From Chloroflexota bacterium (lineage in GTDB: Bacteria > Chloroflexota > UBA11872 > UBA12225 > JAJDUF01): 64,000 bases of DNA. Where the stretch lies: the NCBI GenBank assembly GCA_022826725.1, contig JAJDUF010000012.1, forward strand, positions 124,001 to 188,000. Direction: 5' to 3'. Under the pieces are notes generated by a model, which saw only the letters and a program-made list of their open reading frames with translations, had not been told where the DNA came from and searched no databases. The position numbers and the translations under genes are program-made. Of this stretch, positions 1 to 11,859 are shown piece after piece (position 1 is the first letter of the stretch; each line of letters starts with the position of its first letter).

Positions 1-869
1 GAGGCCTCATCACCGTCGAAGCGGCGGTGGCTGGCCGAGAGCCAGCGTCCGGAGACGGCGATGCTGCCATTGAGGCGGCCGGAGCCGGCGTTGCGGGGCC
101 GAATGGTCCGTGTCTTGACCTGGCCCGGCGCGGCGGTGCCGAAATCTATGGTCGCGGGGATGCCGGCGATGACGGGCTGCACCGGCTCGGCGACGCCCAC
201 GGAGACCCGTACCACGCGGTCGCCGCCGTTGAGGGTCGAGACGACGAGGTTACCCCAATAGTCGTTGCCGGCCTGGAGGTGGGTCGTATCTACGGAGACG
301 AGCACCAACGTCGAGCTACTGATGAACGAGTGGCGGTTGACGGTGAGCCAGGCGCGGTTGCTGGTGATTTCTCCGAATAGCGTTCGGCCGCCGGCGTTAC
401 TAATGCGGAGCGCCAACTGGCGGCGCTTGCCCGCAGACACCAGTCCGAAGTCGAGCGAACTTGGCGAGACGACCAGGAGCGGGTCGGCGCGGTGGCGGCC
501 GGCGGTGGGGCCGTTATCCGGCGCCGTGCCACCGTCGCTCGGTGGTGGCTGCGCTGCGGAGCGTGTGCCTGACGCCGGTGACTTGGCTCGCTGGGGGCGC
601 GTGCTGCGCTTGGTTGTGCCGGTAGTGCGGGAGCGCAGCGAGCGGTCATACTCGCGGCGGCTCTCGGTATTGGAAAGCACCTCGTAGGCGCGTCGCAGGC
701 GCTTGAACTCTGCTCCGGCTTCCTCCATCAACTGGGAGCGCAGCGGCTCATCATAGTTCTCGTACTTGTCCGGGTGGAAGATGTGGGAGCGGAGGCGGAA
801 CGCGGCCCGCACGGCGGCCTTGGAGGCGTTGCGCTTGACGTTGAGCACGTCGTAATGCGTTGGAGCCAT
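1..869 (-). CDS. J-domain protein with Ig-like repeat domains (C-terminus beyond window edge)
   Basis: Reading the minus strand from the ATG at 869 gives an open frame that runs off the left edge (289 codons visible). Residues 4-70 are a J domain with the HPD signature at 32-34 (context FHPDKY), the motif that stimulates Hsp70 ATPase. A Ser/Pro/Thr-rich linker (about 80-125) leads to a module of about 100 residues with the pattern LDFG..SAGK.....LRISNAG and a WLTVNRHSF core, typical of HYDIN/ASH-like or BACON-like Ig folds. A second copy (IDFGTAAPGQVKTRTI..NAG) begins near residue 230. A J domain on Ig-like repeats suggests a DnaK co-chaperone with its own binding module; its clients are unknown. 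No good Shine-Dalgarno precedes the ATG. Confidence 0.8.
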   Translation of the reverse strand, partial: MAPTHYDVLNVKRNASKAAVRAAFRLRSHIFHPDKYENYDEPLRSQLMEEAGAEFKRLRRAYEVLSNTESRREYDRSLRSRTTGTTKRSTRPQRAKSPASGTRSAAQPPPSDGGTAPDNGPTAGRHRADPLLVVSPSSLDFGLVSAGKRRQLALRISNAGGRTLFGEITSNRAWLTVNRHSFISSSTLVLVSVDTTHLQAGNDYWGNLVVSTLNGGDRVVRVSVGVAEPVQPVIAGIPATIDFGTAAPGQVKTRTIRPRNAGSGRLNGSIAVSGRWLSASHRRFDGDEA

Positions 870-955
870 GCTTACACCAGAGAGCGGGCACGCCAGCAAC
901 CGCGTTGCGTGTATTGCTAGAAGGCCTCGTATGGCGGCCGAGGCCTAACCTCGCC

Positions 956-985
956 ATTGTACGGAGGGCAGAAAGCTGCCGGCAA
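956..985 (-). promoter_or_regulatory. Candidate sigma70-type promoter for the J-domain gene
   Basis: On the minus strand a TTGCCG -35 (980-985) and a TACAAT -10 (956-961) are separated by 18 bp. Transcription would start near 949, about 80 nt upstream of the ATG at 869. This is a pattern match only. Confidence 0.4.
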
Positions 986-1046
986 CCTTCTGTCCGCATC
1001 GGGATTGGCAGGATGGGGCGGGGACGGGGACGGGACTCACTCCCCG

Positions 1047-1215
1047 CCCCCTCTCCACAATGATGGAGAGGGGGTGTAGATTCCCGCTTGCGTGGGAATG
1101 ACGGGAGCGATGGAACTGAGAATGCGACTGCCCTGCCTCTCGCAGCGCGGGTGAGTCGCCCCCCTATGGTCCCCCGGCGGCGGCGGGGGGCGGGCGCAAC
1201 ACGTTGCGCCCCTAC
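1047..1215. repeat. Cluster of GC-rich palindromic repeats between the J-domain gene and ino1
   Basis: The gap 870-1272 holds no convincing gene. It contains three palindromes seen elsewhere in the window: CCCCCTCTCCA/TGGAGAGGGGG (1047-1074), ATTCCC..GGGAAT (1080-1099), and a run CCCCCCTATGGTCCCCC + GGGGGG followed by GGGCGCAAC/GTTGCGCCC and CCTAC (1158-1215). They resemble REP/MITE-like intergenic elements. They may also act as bidirectional transcription stops, but no T-run is present. Confidence 0.75.
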
Positions 1216-1272
1216 AGCGTTGGTGGGTGGACGATGACGCCGCGGCGGGCGCACTCGGCGCCTGCCTCGTGC

Positions 1273-2595
<1,323 letters not shown>

Positions 2596-2604
2596 GTTGG
2601 CAAT

Positions 2605-2634
2605 AGTGTAGCGCCACGACCTACGCCGTGTCAA
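2605..2634 (-). promoter_or_regulatory. Sigma70-type promoter giving an almost leaderless ino1 transcript
   Basis: The minus strand reads TTGACA (2629-2634), 18 bp, TACACT (2605-2610). The predicted start near 2598 is only 3 nt before the ATG at 2595. There is no Shine-Dalgarno for that ATG, as expected for leaderless translation. Confidence 0.65.
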
Positions 2635-2700
2635 GCGAGGGGTGCGAGATATTATGACATGGCGTGTGTCGTGTGCTGGGGAGGCGAATCGGCGGACCTC

Positions 2701-2735
2701 CCCCCCTGGCCCCCTCCCTGGCAGGGAGGGGAGTC
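2701..2735. repeat. Intergenic palindrome (CCCTCCCTG/CAGGGAGGG)
   Basis: A hairpin-forming repeat lies in the 2635-2823 gap between ino1 and purN. It has the same core as the palindrome embedded at the 5' end of purM. Confidence 0.65.
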
Positions 2736-2823
2736 CCCATGGCGATCAGCAGCGAGGCGGAGTTGGATGGCGGCTTGCGCCGCAATGACGAGGTGGAGGG
2801 CGTGGTGGATGGCAGAGTGGTCA

Positions 2824-3509
2824 CTAGCCACCGGTCACGGCGGGTGGGACGCCGAGTACGCGGCCGGCCGTCACCTGTAAGCGCCCGGCTGCGAACCAGC
2901 CGATCACGGCGGGTAGGAGCCGGTGCTCCGCGGCCAGGATGCGGGCGGCGAGGGTCTCGGTTGTGTCCTCGTCAAGTACGGGGACGGCTGCTTGGGCGAT
3001 GATAGGGCCGGCGTCTACGTCTTCGGTGACGATATGGACGGTGCAGCCGGCGATCTTGACCCCGGCGGCGAGCGCGTCGGCCTGTGGCTTGGGGGCCATT
3101 CCACCCGCAAAGGCGGGGAGCAGCGAGGGGTGGATGTTGATGATGCGATCGCGATAGGCAGCCACGACGGACCGGTGAAGAATCGCGCTATAGCCGGCGT
3201 TCACTACCAACGCTACGTTGTGCGCCTGTAGGGTCCGCAGGATTGCCTGATCGCGGGCGCGGCGCGACGAGAAATCCCGGCGCTCGTGGACTGCTGTTGG
3301 GATGTTGCGCTGCTCGGCGCGGGTGAGGGCCAGGACACCCGGGCGATTGCTGACGACGACGGCTACCCGGGCGGCTAACGCGCCGTGATCTATCGCGTCG
3401 AGGATGGCCTGCAAGTTCGAGCCGCGCCCGCTCACCAGCACGCCCACGGCGAGCGGCGAGGGTTGGGCCTCGGTGTCCGTTCGAGCATCGCGTTCAGCCG
3501 GCATTGCTC

Positions 3510-3513
<4 letters not shown>
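2824..3513 (-). CDS. purN: Phosphoribosylglycinamide formyltransferase
   Basis: Transfers the formyl group of 10-formyl-THF to GAR in purine synthesis. The 229-residue frame has the N-terminal GVLVSGRGSNLQAI phosphate-binding segment, the catalytic NIHPSLLPAF motif (Asn and His), and TVHIVTEDVDAGPII with the catalytic Asp. The GTG at 3513 overlaps the purM stop (GTGA), so the two genes look translationally coupled; an in-frame ATG at 3504 is the alternative start. Length and motifs are normal for the family. Confidence 0.93.
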
Positions 3514-4682
<1,169 letters not shown>

Positions 4683-4898
4683 GTTCCTTGCCGGTAGGGG
4701 CGGGTATCCACGTTAGCTGGCCGTCAAGGCTTCCGCTATCCGGGCGCCTGTAAGTTGGCTGGTGGCCCTTGGCGCATGATCCGGGCTACCCGGCTCGGTT
4801 AGTGAAAACGGGTTAGCGCCGAGCGGGTTCTGCCGGGAGGGAGCGGCGGGGTGTGGCCAGGGCACCCACAAGGGGTGCCCCTACGGCTTGGGCCGTAC

Positions 4899-6281
<1,383 letters not shown>

Positions 6282-6385
6282 TCAGCTTCGGTCGGCGCCT
6301 ATACTACTATTACTATGCCGCGGCTGCCGGCCGGTGCCTCTGGCTTGATCGGCGGGCAGCGGCAGGTGGGAGGTGTAGCGCAACG

Positions 6386-7144
6386 GTGCCGGGGTCAGCG
6401 AGACGGCAGTTCGGTCGCACGTCGGCGGACTATGCCACGAGCATGGTCCATGCCACGGGCATGGACCTGCGCCTATTGGTGAGTGCGGCCGCGCCGGCGC
6501 CCGGCGCGCTGGCGTTGGACGTCGGGACGGGTGCGGGCCACACGGCGTTAGCGCTGGCGCCACACGTGCGGCTCGTGCTGGCACTCGATATTACGCCGGA
6601 GATGCTGGCCGAGGCGCGGCGCTTGGGCGCTGCAAATGGCATAGCCAACGTGCGGCTGGTCGAGGGGACGGTGGAGGTGCTGCCGGTGCGGCCGCGTAGC
6701 TGTGACATCGTGACCTGCCGCGTCGCGGCGCACCATTTCCGTGCTCCCGACAAGGCCATCGCGGAAATGGCGCGTGCGTTGCGGCCGGGTGGTCGGCTGG
6801 TGCTCGTGGATAACTACGCGCCGGATCGGCCGGAGCTGGACGAGTTCATCAACCGGCTGGAGGTGCTGCGCGATCCGTCGCACGTGCGCGAGCACACGTT
6901 GGCGCAGTGGCAGGGCTTCATGGCGGCGGCCGGGCTGCGCGTGGAGATCAAGGCGCTCGACTGTATCCGGCTCGACTTTGCCGATTGGGTGCGCCGCTCG
7001 CAGACGCCGCCGGACGCGGTGCAACGGCTGCGGGAGATGCTGTTGTCGGCATCGCCGGAGGCCGTCCGCACGTTCGGTATCACGGTCGAGCCGCAGTTGG
7101 CGTTCTCGCTCTTGCGGTTCATTGCAGTGGGCTATGCGGCCTAA
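6386..7144 (+). CDS. Class I SAM-dependent methyltransferase (UbiE/MenG-like)
   Basis: This 252-residue protein starts at GTG 6386 behind GGGAGGTG. The start is chosen because RQFGRTSADYATSMVHATG is the usual beginning of this family, while the frame upstream is low-complexity. Motif I is ALDVGTGAGHTALALAP (SAM binding), followed by LDITPEMLAEAR, the post-I VEGTVEVLPVRPRSCDIVTCR and GGRLVLVDNYAP. The substrate cannot be told from the sequence. Upstream of it, a TATACT at 6300-6305 may serve as a -10. It diverges from eno. Confidence 0.8.
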   Translation: MPGSARRQFGRTSADYATSMVHATGMDLRLLVSAAAPAPGALALDVGTGAGHTALALAPHVRLVLALDITPEMLAEARRLGAANGIANVRLVEGTVEVLPVRPRSCDIVTCRVAAHHFRAPDKAIAEMARALRPGGRLVLVDNYAPDRPELDEFINRLEVLRDPSHVREHTLAQWQGFMAAAGLRVEIKALDCIRLDFADWVRRSQTPPDAVQRLREMLLSASPEAVRTFGITVEPQLAFSLLRFIAVGYAA

Positions 7145-7183
7145 CCGAGGTGCAGACAAGGGTCGGGTAGATCGATCAACCGC

Positions 7184-7468
7184 ATGGCAAAGTTATCGCC
7201 GGAGCAACTGGCACAAGCGATCGCTGAACGCCGGCGGCAGTGGGAGGCGTTCAACGCTTGGGAGGCCGAATCGTCAGCGAAGGCCGACCTCTTGGCCAGC
7301 GTCGAAGACCGCATCGCGTGGTATGGCGCCGCGCATGAGTTTGCGGCGCGCTACGGCGACTTGGCGGCCGCGTCGGACGCGCACCGGCGCGACCTGATTG
7401 AGTGGGTGCGGGTTTCACGGAAGGCATGGCGCAATCTCAACGTCTCGAAGCGGTGCTCGCCGGAGTAG
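7184..7468 (+). CDS. Small hypothetical protein upstream of a nucleotidyltransferase
   Basis: 94 residues, strongly charged and helical (QLAQAIAERRRQWEAFNAWEAE), Trp-rich, with no recognised domain. It overlaps the next gene by 43 nt, which suggests co-expression. With the downstream MNT/AbiEii-like protein it has the layout of a two-gene toxin-antitoxin or nucleotidyltransferase/partner module, but nothing in the sequence proves that role. Confidence 0.55.
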   Translation: MAKLSPEQLAQAIAERRRQWEAFNAWEAESSAKADLLASVEDRIAWYGAAHEFAARYGDLAAASDAHRRDLIEWVRVSRKAWRNLNVSKRCSPE

Positions 7469-8004
7469 CGCGGCTGCTCGACGGGCTGCGGGTGCCCTAC
7501 ATGGTGATCGGCGGGTTTGCCGTCACCGTCTGGGGGCAGCCGCGCTATACAGCCGACCTCGATCTGACGATCCACTGTCTGGTGCCGGAGCGAGACCTCA
7601 TCGAGGGGCTGCTCGATTCCCTGACACCGCTCGTAGCCGATCCATTGCAATTCGTGCGGGAGCGACGGGTGCTACCGGCGCGAACGGCGGACGGCACTGC
7701 GGTAGACATCGTGTTCGCGGGCCTGCCCTACGAGGTGGCGGCTATCGAGCGGGCGGTGCCTGTGGAGGTCGCAGGATATAACGTACGAATCTGTACTGCC
7801 GAGGACCTGATCGTGCATAAGATCATCTCCTCGCGCCCGCGTGACCGTGAGGACATCCGGGGCGTTGTGCAGCGGCGGGGTGACCGGTTGGACCGCAGCT
7901 ATCTCACTCCTATTGTGCGGGAGTTGGCGATAGCACTGGATCAGCCGGACATTTTCGACTTCTATCGCTCGCTGTGGGGGGAGCGCGGCGCGGCCTCTCC
8001 TTGA
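7426..8004 (+). CDS. Nucleotidyltransferase-fold protein (AbiEii/MNT-like)
   Basis: Start ATG 7426 behind GGAAGG; 192 residues. MVIGGFAVTVWGQPRYTADLDLTI carries the GG...DxD signature of the DNA polymerase beta-type nucleotidyltransferase fold, and VDIVFAGLPYE supplies the likely third acidic strand. ICTAEDLIVHKIISSRPRDREDI is the conserved C-terminal segment of AbiEii-type and DUF6036-like proteins. It probably transfers a nucleotide to a protein or RNA target. It is paired with the overlapping small gene upstream. Confidence 0.7.
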   Translation: MAQSQRLEAVLAGVARLLDGLRVPYMVIGGFAVTVWGQPRYTADLDLTIHCLVPERDLIEGLLDSLTPLVADPLQFVRERRVLPARTADGTAVDIVFAGLPYEVAAIERAVPVEVAGYNVRICTAEDLIVHKIISSRPRDREDIRGVVQRRGDRLDRSYLTPIVRELAIALDQPDIFDFYRSLWGERGAASP

Positions 8005-8030
8005 CGCGCCGGTGGAGCGAGCGTTAGAGT
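8001..8030 (+). promoter_or_regulatory. Candidate promoter for the superoxide dismutase gene
   Basis: TTGACG (8001-8006), 18 bp, TAGAGT (8025-8030). The -35 overlaps the stop codon of the preceding gene. The ribosome-binding site GGAAGGAG lies just before the sod ATG at 8085. Confidence 0.5.
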
Positions 8031-8084
8031 CTGGGCGGCTTCAGATAGATTCTGTGTGAATACTCTTCGGAAGGAGCGACGACG

Positions 8085-8672
8085 ATGGCATTCGAGGTAA
8101 AGGACCTGCTCTGGGCAAAGGATGCGCTGCGCGGCATCTCCGAGCAGACCATTGAGACCCACCACGACAAGCTCTACGCCGGCTACGTCAACAAGCGCAA
8201 CGAGATCGAATCGCTGCTGCCGGGCGTGGATCGTTCGGCGGCCAACCAGGCGTACAGCGCCTACCGTGCGCTGAAGCTGGAAGAGACGTTCAGTGCCGAC
8301 GGGGCCATCCTGCACGAGCTGTATTTCGACATTCTCGGCGGTCCGGGCGGCGCGCCGACGGGGTCGCTGGCCGACAAGATCAATGCGGACTTCGGCTCGT
8401 TCGAGGCGTTTGTCGAGGACCTGACGGCATGCGGCATGGCGGCACGGGGTTGGGCGGTCACGGCCTACGACCCCTCGGACGGGAAGCTGCACAACTTCCT
8501 GTGCGACGTACACAACCAGGGCGGCGTGTGGGGCACGGTGCCGCTGATGGCCCTGGATACCTACGAGCACGCCTACTTCATGGACTATGGCTCCGACCGA
8601 CCGGCCTATATCCAGGCCTTCTTCGACAACGTGAACTGGGACAAGGTGCAGGAGAACTTCGACAGCGTGTAA
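8085..8672 (+). CDS. Superoxide dismutase, Fe/Mn family
   Basis: Dismutes superoxide with a mononuclear Fe or Mn centre. The four ligands are visible: H26 in THHDKLYAGYV, H77 in ILHELYF, D158 and H162 in LDTYEHAYFMDY. The second-shell Tyr of HHxxxxxxYV is kept. It is divergent: the usual DVWEHAYY reads DTYEHAYF (Trp to Tyr), and the GGP..GAP glycine-rich region is unusual. The 195-residue length fits. It is monocistronic, with its own promoter and a terminator. Metal preference cannot be judged. Confidence 0.88.
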   Translation: MAFEVKDLLWAKDALRGISEQTIETHHDKLYAGYVNKRNEIESLLPGVDRSAANQAYSAYRALKLEETFSADGAILHELYFDILGGPGGAPTGSLADKINADFGSFEAFVEDLTACGMAARGWAVTAYDPSDGKLHNFLCDVHNQGGVWGTVPLMALDTYEHAYFMDYGSDRPAYIQAFFDNVNWDKVQENFDSV

Positions 8673-8741
8673 GCGCCGACGCACCATGGGTCGCGCGGTC
8701 CACGTGACGGGCCGGCGCGTATCCCGATCCGCACAACCTCG

Positions 8742-8777
8742 ACCGGGTGGCTCATTTGCTACCCGGTTGTTGCTTTT
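8742..8777 (+). terminator. Rho-independent terminator after sod
   Basis: The stem ACCGGGT (8742-8748) pairs with ACCCGGT (8761-8767), extended by inner GC pairs, and is followed by the T-rich TGTTGCTTTTG. Confidence 0.65.
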
Positions 8778-8814
8778 GTGGAGACAGGTGGGATGGACCT
8801 TGACCTAACCCCCG

Positions 8815-8936
8815 GCCCCTTCCCGGGAGGGAAGGGGCGTCAGCGCAGCGGACCTACCCTTGTCAGGTGGTAGCCCCCCTATGGTCCCCCCGCTGCGGCG
8901 GGGGGGACGTGGATTCCCGTGCGCGTGGGAATGACA
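8815..8936. repeat. Intergenic palindrome cluster before the aminotransferase
   Basis: Three hairpins follow one another: GCCCCTTCCC/GGGAAGGGGC (8815-8838), GTCCCCCC/GGGGGGAC (8884-8908) and ATTCCC/GGGAAT (8913-8932). The end of the last one (GAATGACA) supplies the -35 of the next gene's promoter. Confidence 0.75.
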
Positions 8937-8960
8937 ATCAACGTCGGCAGCGCCTAGAAT
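8931..8960 (+). promoter_or_regulatory. Leaderless promoter of the aminotransferase gene, using the repeat end as -35
   Basis: ATGACA (8931-8936), 18 bp, TAGAAT (8955-8960). The ATG begins at 8968, seven bases after the -10, so the transcript would start at or next to the start codon. No Shine-Dalgarno is present, which agrees with leaderless translation. Confidence 0.6.
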
Positions 8961-8967
8961 AGGGGCC

Positions 8968-10179
8968 ATGACTGATCCTGCTGCACGGTATTCTGCGCTC
9001 TTTGCTCGGCGGGCCGCTAAACCGGTGGCGGCACTGTTTCGGGCCGGGGCGGCCTCGCCCCAGGACGTTATCCCGCTGACCTATGGCTTCCCGGACCCTG
9101 GCTCGTTTCCGTATGACGACTTGGCGGCGGCGAGTGAGCGGGTGCTCGACGACGGAGGCGATACGGCGCTCCAGTACGGACCAATTGCGGGCGATGAGCG
9201 CTTTCGTGACCACGTAGTCGAGCGGCTGCGGGACGACGATCTCAATGTCTCGGCCGACAGCATCATCGTGACCAGCGGTGGGTCCCAGGGTATCCAACTG
9301 GTCACCGAACTGGTTGTTGACCCTGGCGATGCCGTCATCGTCGAGGCGCCGTCGTTTATAGGCGCGCTCCAGACGTTTCGCAACGCCGAGGCGGAGCTGC
9401 ACGAAGTGCCGATTGATGACCACGGGATGCGGACCGACAAACTGGCGGAGGTGCTCGCCAGGCTCACGGTGGAGGGCAAGCAGCCAAAGCTGATCTACAC
9501 GATCCCGACGTTCCACAACCCGGCCGGCGTCTCAATGCCGCTGGCGCGTCGTCACGAGCTGATCGCGCTGGCGCGCCAATACGGAGTGCTGGTGCTGGAG
9601 GACGATGCGTACAGCGAGCTGCGCTTCGACGGGGAGCGCGCCCCGTTCCTCTACGAACTGGATCCGGAGGGGCTGGTCATCCAGGTACGGACGTACTCGA
9701 AGATTCTCGCGGCCGGCTTACGGCTGGGCTATCTCGTGGCACCGGAAGCGTTGATCCCACGGCTCTTGCCGCTGAAGGTTGACGTGGGGACCAGCCCCTT
9801 CTTGTCGCGGTTGGCCGTGGAGTTCGCTGCCGACGGCCGCCTGGCAGCCCACATCGAGCGGCTGCGGGGTCTCTATCGTGAGCGACGCGACGCGATGCTC
9901 GCGTCGCTGGACGAATACGCGCCACCGCCGACCACCTGGACGCGGCCGGAGGGTGGGTTCTTCGTGTGGCTGCGCTTGCCGGAAGGACTCGACGCCGGTG
10001 CGCTGCTGCCACGCGCCGAGCAGGCCGGTGTCTCGTTCATCCCCGGTACGGCGAACTTCACGCACGGCGACGGATCGCGCTACCTGCGCCTCACCTTCAG
10101 CTTTCTGCCACCGGACCAGCTCACCGCCGGTATTGAACGCCTCGGCCGGGCGATCCAGGCGGCGCTGGCTGGGGGCTGA
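8968..10179 (+). CDS. PLP-dependent aminotransferase, class I/II (2-aminoadipate/LysN-like)
   Basis: 403 residues. The fold type I pattern is clear: an N-terminal YGFPDPGSFPYDDL substrate-gate region, YGPIAGDERFRDHV, the TSGGSQGIQL cofactor loop, YTIPTFHNPAGVSM, VLEDDAYSELRFDG (Asp and Tyr contacts to PLP) and RTYSKILAAGLRLGYL with the Schiff-base Lys near 245. The C-terminal GGFFVWLRLPEG and SFIPGTANF segments match the 2-aminoadipate/aromatic aminotransferase branch. The substrate is not determined. The next gene starts 3 nt after the stop, so the two are probably co-transcribed. Confidence 0.88.
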   Translation: MTDPAARYSALFARRAAKPVAALFRAGAASPQDVIPLTYGFPDPGSFPYDDLAAASERVLDDGGDTALQYGPIAGDERFRDHVVERLRDDDLNVSADSIIVTSGGSQGIQLVTELVVDPGDAVIVEAPSFIGALQTFRNAEAELHEVPIDDHGMRTDKLAEVLARLTVEGKQPKLIYTIPTFHNPAGVSMPLARRHELIALARQYGVLVLEDDAYSELRFDGERAPFLYELDPEGLVIQVRTYSKILAAGLRLGYLVAPEALIPRLLPLKVDVGTSPFLSRLAVEFAADGRLAAHIERLRGLYRERRDAMLASLDEYAPPPTTWTRPEGGFFVWLRLPEGLDAGALLPRAEQAGVSFIPGTANFTHGDGSRYLRLTFSFLPPDQLTAGIERLGRAIQAALAGG

Positions 10180-10182
10180 GTC

Positions 10183-11541
10183 GTGCTGGCAGCGGCGGCC
10201 GCCATTTGCGGCGACGCACACGTGCTGGACGGTGCAGCCGCGGCGAGCGAATACGGCGCCGGCCGCTGGGATAAACCGCTGCTGGTGACGCGGCCGGCGA
10301 GCGTTGAAGCGGTGCAGGCGCTGGTCCGGCACGCTGCCAGCGAAGGGGTACCCGTCGTCGCGTGGGGCAGCGGCTCGCGGCAGGATTGGGGACCACCGCG
10401 CTCTACGGCCCAGCCGCCGTGCGTCATTGATCTGCGTCGGCTGACGCAGCCGCAGGATGTCCACGGCGACAACCTGACGGCGACGGTCGGGGCGGGGATG
10501 TCGCTGGCCGATCTCGATGCGCTGTTGGCCGCGGAGGGACTCTGCTGGCCGGTGGAACGGCTGGAGGGGAGCACGACAACGGTTGGTGGGACGGTAGCTA
10601 CGGCGGCGGCGGGACCCTCGCGGCGCGCTATCGGACCGACCGCGCGGTGGGTGCTCGGCGCCGAGGTCGTTACCGCGCAGGGTGAGGTCGTGCGTGCCGG
10701 TGGCCGGACGGTCAAGAACGTCGCCGGCTATGACCTGACTCGGATGCTGGTTGGGTCATGGGGAACGCTGGGCCTGCTCACGGCCGTGACGCTGCGGCTG
10801 GCAGCGCGCCCGGCGGTGATACGCTCGCTGTTGCGGACGTTTGCCGGGCCTTCCGCCGTTTCCGGAGCCGCGGCGGCGCTCGCGGACCATCCGCTCGGCG
10901 TCACCGCGGTCGAGTTGCTCGATGCGGTCACGCTGGCCGAATGCGCCCCGGCGCTCCCGTGCCCCATGGAGGCAGAGCCGGAGGATACGGTGCCGACATG
11001 GGCGCTGTTGGTGCGCGCCGAGGGCCACGAGGAGCGCGTCGCCGGGCTGGAGCGGGCGGCCGGCGAGATCGCCCGGCGGCATGGTGGTCGTGGCCGTGTT
11101 CTCGACGAGGACACGGCCACGCTGGTTTGGCGAGCGCGGGGCGAGGCCTGGCGGCCGCGCGGGGCCGGCGTGATACGGGGCACGTGGACTATCCCGCCCG
11201 GCGGCCTGGCCGCGGCGCTCACCATGCTGCCGCAACTGCTGCCGGCGAGCGATCTCGTCGAGTACCGGATTAGCGGCCATGCCGGCGACGGGATATTGCA
11301 CGTCGTCTTGCAGGCGCGAGACGGACATGACGGGCAGGCGTGCGTGCCGGCAGCAGTGCGCTGCATTGGAGCGCTACGCGCCGCGGCAGCGGCACTGGGC
11401 GGCTCCTGGCGGACGGAGTTGGCACCCGCCGAAGTCTGGTCACAGGCTGGTGCCGACCCTCCGGCGGTGCGGCAACGGCTCTTCGACCGCTTCCGTGCTG
11501 CCGCCGACCCCGAGGGCATCTTCAGCCCGGCTGTCGAGTGA
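10183..11541 (+). CDS. FAD-binding oxidoreductase, GlcE (glycolate oxidase subunit)-like
   Basis: 452 residues from GTG 10183. The PCMH/FAD_binding_4 domain is apparent: RPASVEAVQALVRHAASEGVPVVAWGSGS, then VIDLRRL, TVGAGMSLADLDALL, GSTTTVGGTVATAAAGPSR, and GEVVRAGGRTVKNVAGYDLTRMLVGSWGTLGLLTAVTLRL, which is the GlcE hallmark. The C-terminal half is longer than in E. coli GlcE (about 350 residues). No glcD or glcF lies nearby, so it may be a stand-alone 2-hydroxyacid dehydrogenase subunit or work with partners elsewhere. It is likely co-transcribed with the upstream aminotransferase. Confidence 0.75.
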   Translation: MLAAAAAICGDAHVLDGAAAASEYGAGRWDKPLLVTRPASVEAVQALVRHAASEGVPVVAWGSGSRQDWGPPRSTAQPPCVIDLRRLTQPQDVHGDNLTATVGAGMSLADLDALLAAEGLCWPVERLEGSTTTVGGTVATAAAGPSRRAIGPTARWVLGAEVVTAQGEVVRAGGRTVKNVAGYDLTRMLVGSWGTLGLLTAVTLRLAARPAVIRSLLRTFAGPSAVSGAAAALADHPLGVTAVELLDAVTLAECAPALPCPMEAEPEDTVPTWALLVRAEGHEERVAGLERAAGEIARRHGGRGRVLDEDTATLVWRARGEAWRPRGAGVIRGTWTIPPGGLAAALTMLPQLLPASDLVEYRISGHAGDGILHVVLQARDGHDGQACVPAAVRCIGALRAAAAALGGSWRTELAPAEVWSQAGADPPAVRQRLFDRFRAAADPEGIFSPAVE

Positions 11542-11675
11542 GCCACAGCACACACAGAGAGCACTGAGTAGGGGCCGCGGGTTGCTGTCGCCCTGGCCCC
11601 CACCCTCGCCCTCACCCGGACTGAGCTATCAGGGGAGGGAACAGACCGTCCTCTGGCAAGGAGACTCATCTCGGC

Positions 11676-11718
11676 TTGACAGGCGCTTTCGGTCAGTGCA
11701 TTATTAGAACTAATGTTC
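11676..11718 (+). promoter_or_regulatory. Upstream promoter-like site with a GAAC-N4-GTTC box
   Basis: TTGACA (11676-11681), 17 bp, CATTAT (11699-11704). Just downstream is the perfect inverted repeat GAAC-TAAT-GTTC (11707-11718), which matches the Gram-positive-type LexA (SOS) box pattern. The transcript would run towards nrdJ. The flanks of the 11542-11983 gap hold repeat-like sequence but no gene I can support. Confidence 0.35.
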
Positions 11719-11830
11719 AGTAGGCGTGTAAGCCCGGCCGGTCACTGGCCGCTGCGCTCTCGCTGCGGCTCGACCGTTCTGATGGTGTATGCGGGCGCCC
11801 GGAGGTCTTATGCGCGCCGGGTGCCGCGCT

Positions 11831-11859
11831 TTGACAAGTGCGCCATAGTGGAATATATT
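11831..11859 (+). promoter_or_regulatory. nrdJ promoter
   Basis: TTGACA (11831-11836), exactly 17 bp, TATATT (11854-11859), close to consensus. Predicted start is near 11866, leaving a leader of about 155 nt before the GTG at 12023. The -10 lies inside the first NrdR box. Confidence 0.75.
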
